In this document: piece by piece, positions 62,001 through 64,000 of the stretch
Layout of the letters: each line of letters opens with the position of its first letter
Position numbering within the stretch: the first letter of the stretch is position 1
DNA from: Craspedostauros australis
Lineage: Eukaryota > Bacillariophyta > Bacillariophyceae > Mastogloiales > Achnanthaceae
Direction: 5' to 3'
Length of the DNA stretch: 64,000 nt
Assembly: GCA_026770025.1 (NCBI GenBank)
Contig: JAMXDE010000016.1
Coordinates: 1,612,001-1,676,000 of the forward strand
Notes under the pieces: model-generated
The model's input: only the letters and a program-made list of their open reading frames with translations
Databases searched by the model: none
Told to the model about the DNA's origin: nothing
Translations under genes and position numbers: made by a program

Positions 62001-64000
62001 GTCGAAGACATTTGCCTGTTGCCTCCCTCTGAGACTGGCATTGGAGGGGCGAGAGTGTCACTCATGAGATCCGGGATCTGTTGTGTCAGTGGTTGCGACC
62101 TTTTAGCCAATACCTGTGGCACTCTATCACGAATGGCTTGTTGGTTTCGCGTCTCAGTTGCTGGTGGTGGAGTATGGTCGTCGTTGCGTTGTAACCGGTT
62201 GTGGTCTCGCGTGTCTGATGCGAAGATGTCGTCCTGCTCCATTGATTCCACATCGTCGTCGTCGAATGGGTATTGAAAGGTGGTGTCGCCGAACATGCGA
62301 GCCCATTCTTCCGATTGATAGCTTGGAAGTTGCTTCAAGTCGGTAGCAATCGTTGCGAACCAGTCATCGAACACAACATGGAACTGAGGTGTGATTGAAC
62401 CTGTCCGTGGTGATAGGACCAGAGGTACGGTTGAAGCATGCTTCGTGGATAGACCCATGTTCACGTATCTTTCTCCTCTTGGTTCCCATCGAGGTATCTT
62501 TCGTCCGTCGGCCAGTGCTTTGTTAAGGACATAGACTGGGCTGCCCCATACGTGCAGGTTATGAAGTTGCTTGAGGGGGAGACGAATGCGTGAAAGAACA
62601 TCGTAAGGTGTGAGGCCTGTGGCGGGGTTAGGCACGCGATTGTAGATGTACGCTGCGTGCACTACGGCCATTGGCCACAGTTGAGCGTCAAATATGGTTG
62701 GCCAATGGATGCTTTGGTGCATCATCATGGTTCGAGCCATTGAGACAATTGTTCGAATACTGCGCTCGGCGATTCCGTTGTGATGATGTGCGCCGACACC
62801 TGCGAATCGATGGACTTGATGGAATATCTCAAGGTGCTTGGAATATTCGGGTGAGGTGAAGGTAGTTGCGTTATCCGATAGATAGGATCGCACGGGAACT
62901 CCCACATCTCGGCACATCAGTTCGAACCGTTCCTTGGCTTCGAGGGTAGCGTGCGTGGTCAGCGCTGCTACTGGTTCCACATGAATGTATCCGGAGGCGT
63001 GATCGACGAAGATGGCTCCGCCTTTGTACATTTCGTTTGGATCACCTTTGCCTCGTCCTGAGAAGAGGCGTCCTGGTGTTCGACCGACGAAGTGGTCCAC
63101 TGACACTTGTTGTCCTGGGAACAAGTGGTCGGTGCGCAAAACTCCTTGTTTGTCACGAATGACATGTTGGGTTATTCCTGGTGAAGGTCGACGGTGCAGC
63201 TTTCCGAATTGACATGCGGCGCAGAGCGGAAGGCTCGTGACCTTTGCCGCAGCTGTGTGCATCTTTCTAGACGATTCTGACCCAGTGAGTGCACCCGAAC
63301 GCAGCAGGAACTTCACTCGACTGAAGGATAAGTGTCCTAGACGATAGTGCCATCGAAGAAGTTCCTTTTGCGGTTGGGTGAGATTCACATTGTGGTCCGA
63401 TACGGTAGAGACGATGGACGTTAGTGCAGCTGGCACATCATGAATGTTGTCGGCGCTGTAGCCAACGGATGTTGGCAACCTTGTGGATTTCTTGTAGTTC
63501 GCTACGATTGCATTGCGATCGTTGCTTCCCAGGATTCCGCTGAGTTTGCAGGAGGACTTGTCGAATACGATCGTTTCTCCCTGATACTCTTCGAGAAGAC
63601 TGGAAGTGCTGATTAGCTTGACCTTCGATTCGGGAACATGGAAAGCAGGAAGTCGCAATTTGCGAGGACTTCCAGTCACATCAAGAACATACCACTCGAC
63701 AGTTCCCAACGCATTCACTTGGATTTTCTTGAGGAACCCGTTGAGAAAGGTCGGTCTTGGTGGAGGACTTGGAGTAGAACAGAAATCGTTGAGGTCATTT
63801 GTCACAGAGATTGACGCTCCGCTGTCCCATACAAGTTCGAATGGAGCATCGGGCGAGAGATAACTCTCAGCTTTAGCTGGAGATGCAAAAGCATTGCGAT
63901 TGGTGAAATAAGATGCTAGACCTTGCAGAGTGAGTAGTGCGGGCATGTCATTGTCACATTGTTGCTTTTGGCTTCGATCATACATCAAGTCGATTCCGCG
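59015..64000 (-). CDS. Copia pol polyprotein, at least 1657 aa, open, runs off the window
   Basis: The frame is open from the window edge (four more codons before TTG 63988), so gag or the N-terminus lies beyond. Protease: FELVWDSGASISV (~residue 53). Gag-pre-integrase: LRWHYRLGHLSFSRVK...CAACQFGKLHRR. Integrase: SVDHFVGRTPG, FVDHASGYIHVEP, SYLSDNATTF, NGIAERSIRT (~295-405). A Pro/Ser/Thr-rich linker with acidic patches occupies ~580-1130. RT: GTWVFRRKRLPDG, SIDFTNAFVQA, IVLYVDDAG (~1185-1330). RNase H: KCYVDADFAGLY, STMESEYAALS, ending LADIFTKGL (~1490-1650). No stop or frameshift over 5 kb, so it may be active. It belongs to a different Copia lineage from A/B and from element 1. Confidence 0.92.
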   Translation of the reverse strand, partial: RGIDLMYDRSQKQQCDNDMPALLTLQGLASYFTNRNAFASPAKAESYLSPDAPFELVWDSGASISVTNDLNDFCSTPSPPPRPTFLNGFLKKIQVNALGTVEWYVLDVTGSPRKLRLPAFHVPESKVKLISTSSLLEEYQGETIVFDKSSCKLSGILGSNDRNAIVANYKKSTRLPTSVGYSADNIHDVPAALTSIVSTVSDHNVNLTQPQKELLRWHYRLGHLSFSRVKFLLRSGALTGSESSRKMHTAAAKVTSLPLCAACQFGKLHRRPSPGITQHVIRDKQGVLRTDHLFPGQQVSVDHFVGRTPGRLFSGRGKGDPNEMYKGGAIFVDHASGYIHVEPVAALTTHATLEAKERFELMCRDVGVPVRSYLSDNATTFTSPEYSKHLEIFHQVHRFAGVGAHHHNGIAERSIRTIVSMARTMMMHQSIHWPTIFDAQLWPMAVVHAAYIYNRVPNPATGLTPYDVLSRIRLPLKQLHNLHVWGSPVYVLNKALADGRKIPRWEPRGERYVNMGLSTKHASTVPLVLSPRTGSITPQFHVVFDDWFATIATDLKQLPSYQSEEWARMFGDTTFQYPFDDDDVESMEQDDIFASDTRDHNRLQRNDDHTPPPATETRNQQAIRDRVPQVLAKRSQPLTQQIPDLMSDTLAPPMPVSEGGNRQMSSTEGAANEQPEPDPIIESPDQRTLQPQLDSPLRESPISAPVTPLPPSDPTPTETGSITPTMPKLESMPARPRSTRSRKQPNRFTYARMGGKAAWLDDEDTDDYYFCPAVASMEENEQEATTRELHPDSASIITFSQAVVDCLHTIEPLQREGSDSLSIDLHQFKVDANYLLRRLRLRFNTLNPQPTKVVLPTFAPKATETREANINMVDWWQPDPDNMVEEGPTPFQDVYEDFYSDMERHFEVDLHCEIRCDDLRRQATDYAVGQFVNKLSTFIRTGIMNPSFDAFDYMSLAKPEPWSNQDPEYLMMKGFLPPEARISGNTFFKRTRSVWNAISENHHYRLAFELLRRQVTTIRPGPWPQPSEFEVEKFVQGMIETNTAPLKVAPLTRVSDKIESTLEVDPSSILDTATCIPEHAWANIEQHAYAVSIIEPQRDSTNFPTYVDGHMMSYFATGGDLDIAERSSTYKASSNDPDTLSFDEAIRDDNKDEWMQAAGKEIKALTEKGTWEEIQKADVVNDRIFPGTWVFRRKRLPDGTIKKYKGRWCCRGDLMNEDASTYAPVVAWSSVRIFLSTSIVMGWTTTSIDFTNAFVQASIHKPVHLHLPRGFKSSKGPNTCLRLRKSLYGLTIAPHLWYEHLIRALITVGFTACDQEQCLFIKRNIMIVLYVDDAGIASKTKKDADDFIASMRELGFELTQEGSFTEFLGIELCRDPKADTVHLRQPGLIKKVLETTKMSNCNPCPVPTTQLALGQCKDEPAMNEKWNYRSVVGMLLYLTTNTRPDLAFAVSQVARFGHDPRRSHAKAVKRIMRYLKHTETMGTIVHPTGQLDLKCYVDADFAGLYQREDSKDPVSVKSRTGYLITLGGCPLIWKSKLQTEIALSTMESEYAALSLAMRTLIPIQQLIRQVINNAGTDMPLHTNLQCTVFEDNQACISLATNHQPTARTKHFLTKWHFFWYWVKAGFICVQHISTPEQLADIFTKGLSIVVFEYLRFKIMGW

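Noticed and set aside
1..64000. CRISPR arrays, bacterial operons or phage genes
   Set aside because: No regular direct repeats with unique spacers, no ribosome-binding-site-led gene clusters; all strong coding signals are eukaryotic transposons or eukaryotic domain proteins.

Overview
This window is eukaryotic and consists mostly of transposable elements. Long Copia and Gypsy polyproteins, LTRs, a non-LTR retrotransposon and an ankyrin/BTB protein rule out a prokaryote. The Copia polyproteins carry signatures I associate with stramenopile, especially diatom, elements: DIGNAYL in the reverse transcriptase (RT) and FP..KPGY.LG.A after the integrase. The 13-15.6 kb gene also resembles a family I know from stramenopiles. 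A diatom or related protist is my best guess, by family knowledge and not by any search.

Layout. 1-3264: 3' end of a Copia element whose LTR is split by a 778-bp TIR element. 3.4-5.1 kb: hairpin repeats and a weak gene candidate. 5.1-8.1 kb: ankyrin / coiled-coil / BTB gene (-). 8.9 kb: tRNA-like (SINE-type) sequence. 9.6-10.5 kb: Gypsy LTR fragment carrying a nested solo Copia LTR and one end of a TA-targeting element. 11.4-12.2 kb: triplet-based minisatellite. 12.4-15.6 kb: large gene with a DDE/RNase-H-like core (-). 16.9-18.3 kb: two tandem Copia LTRs that cut ORF2 of a non-LTR element whose ORF1 runs to 21.2 kb (-). 24.0-37.1 kb: Gypsy element (+), with three TGA codons in an otherwise open gag-pol frame. 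Its 3' LTR was hit by Copia element A (29107-37046, -), which is intact, has a single 2083-aa gag-pol, near-identical LTRs and a target duplication. 37.4-45.3 kb: Copia element B (-), a relative of A with two nonsense codons. 46.3-50.4 kb: gag-less Copia pol (+) with three in-frame stops, ending at a run of 23 G. 50.5-51.2 kb: solo LTR. 52.2-57.3 kb: badly decayed Copia element (-). 58.2-64.0 kb: open Copia pol (-), with its 3' LTR, running off the window.

The likely host genes are the ankyrin/BTB gene and perhaps the 12.4-15.6 kb gene, although the latter may itself come from a transposon. Nesting gives a relative history: Gypsy is older than A; the Gypsy LTR at 9.6 kb is older than its Copia solo LTR; the non-LTR element is older than the tandem LTRs. 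Three decayed LTR elements (Gypsy, B and the 46-50 kb pol) together hold eight nonsense codons (5 TGA, 3 TAG) with no frameshift. The 52-57 kb element is shredded by frameshifts.

I did not find a clearly new biological system. The best leads are the intact young element A, the stop-only decay pattern, the four covarying hairpins, and the ankyrin/BTB and DDE-like genes.
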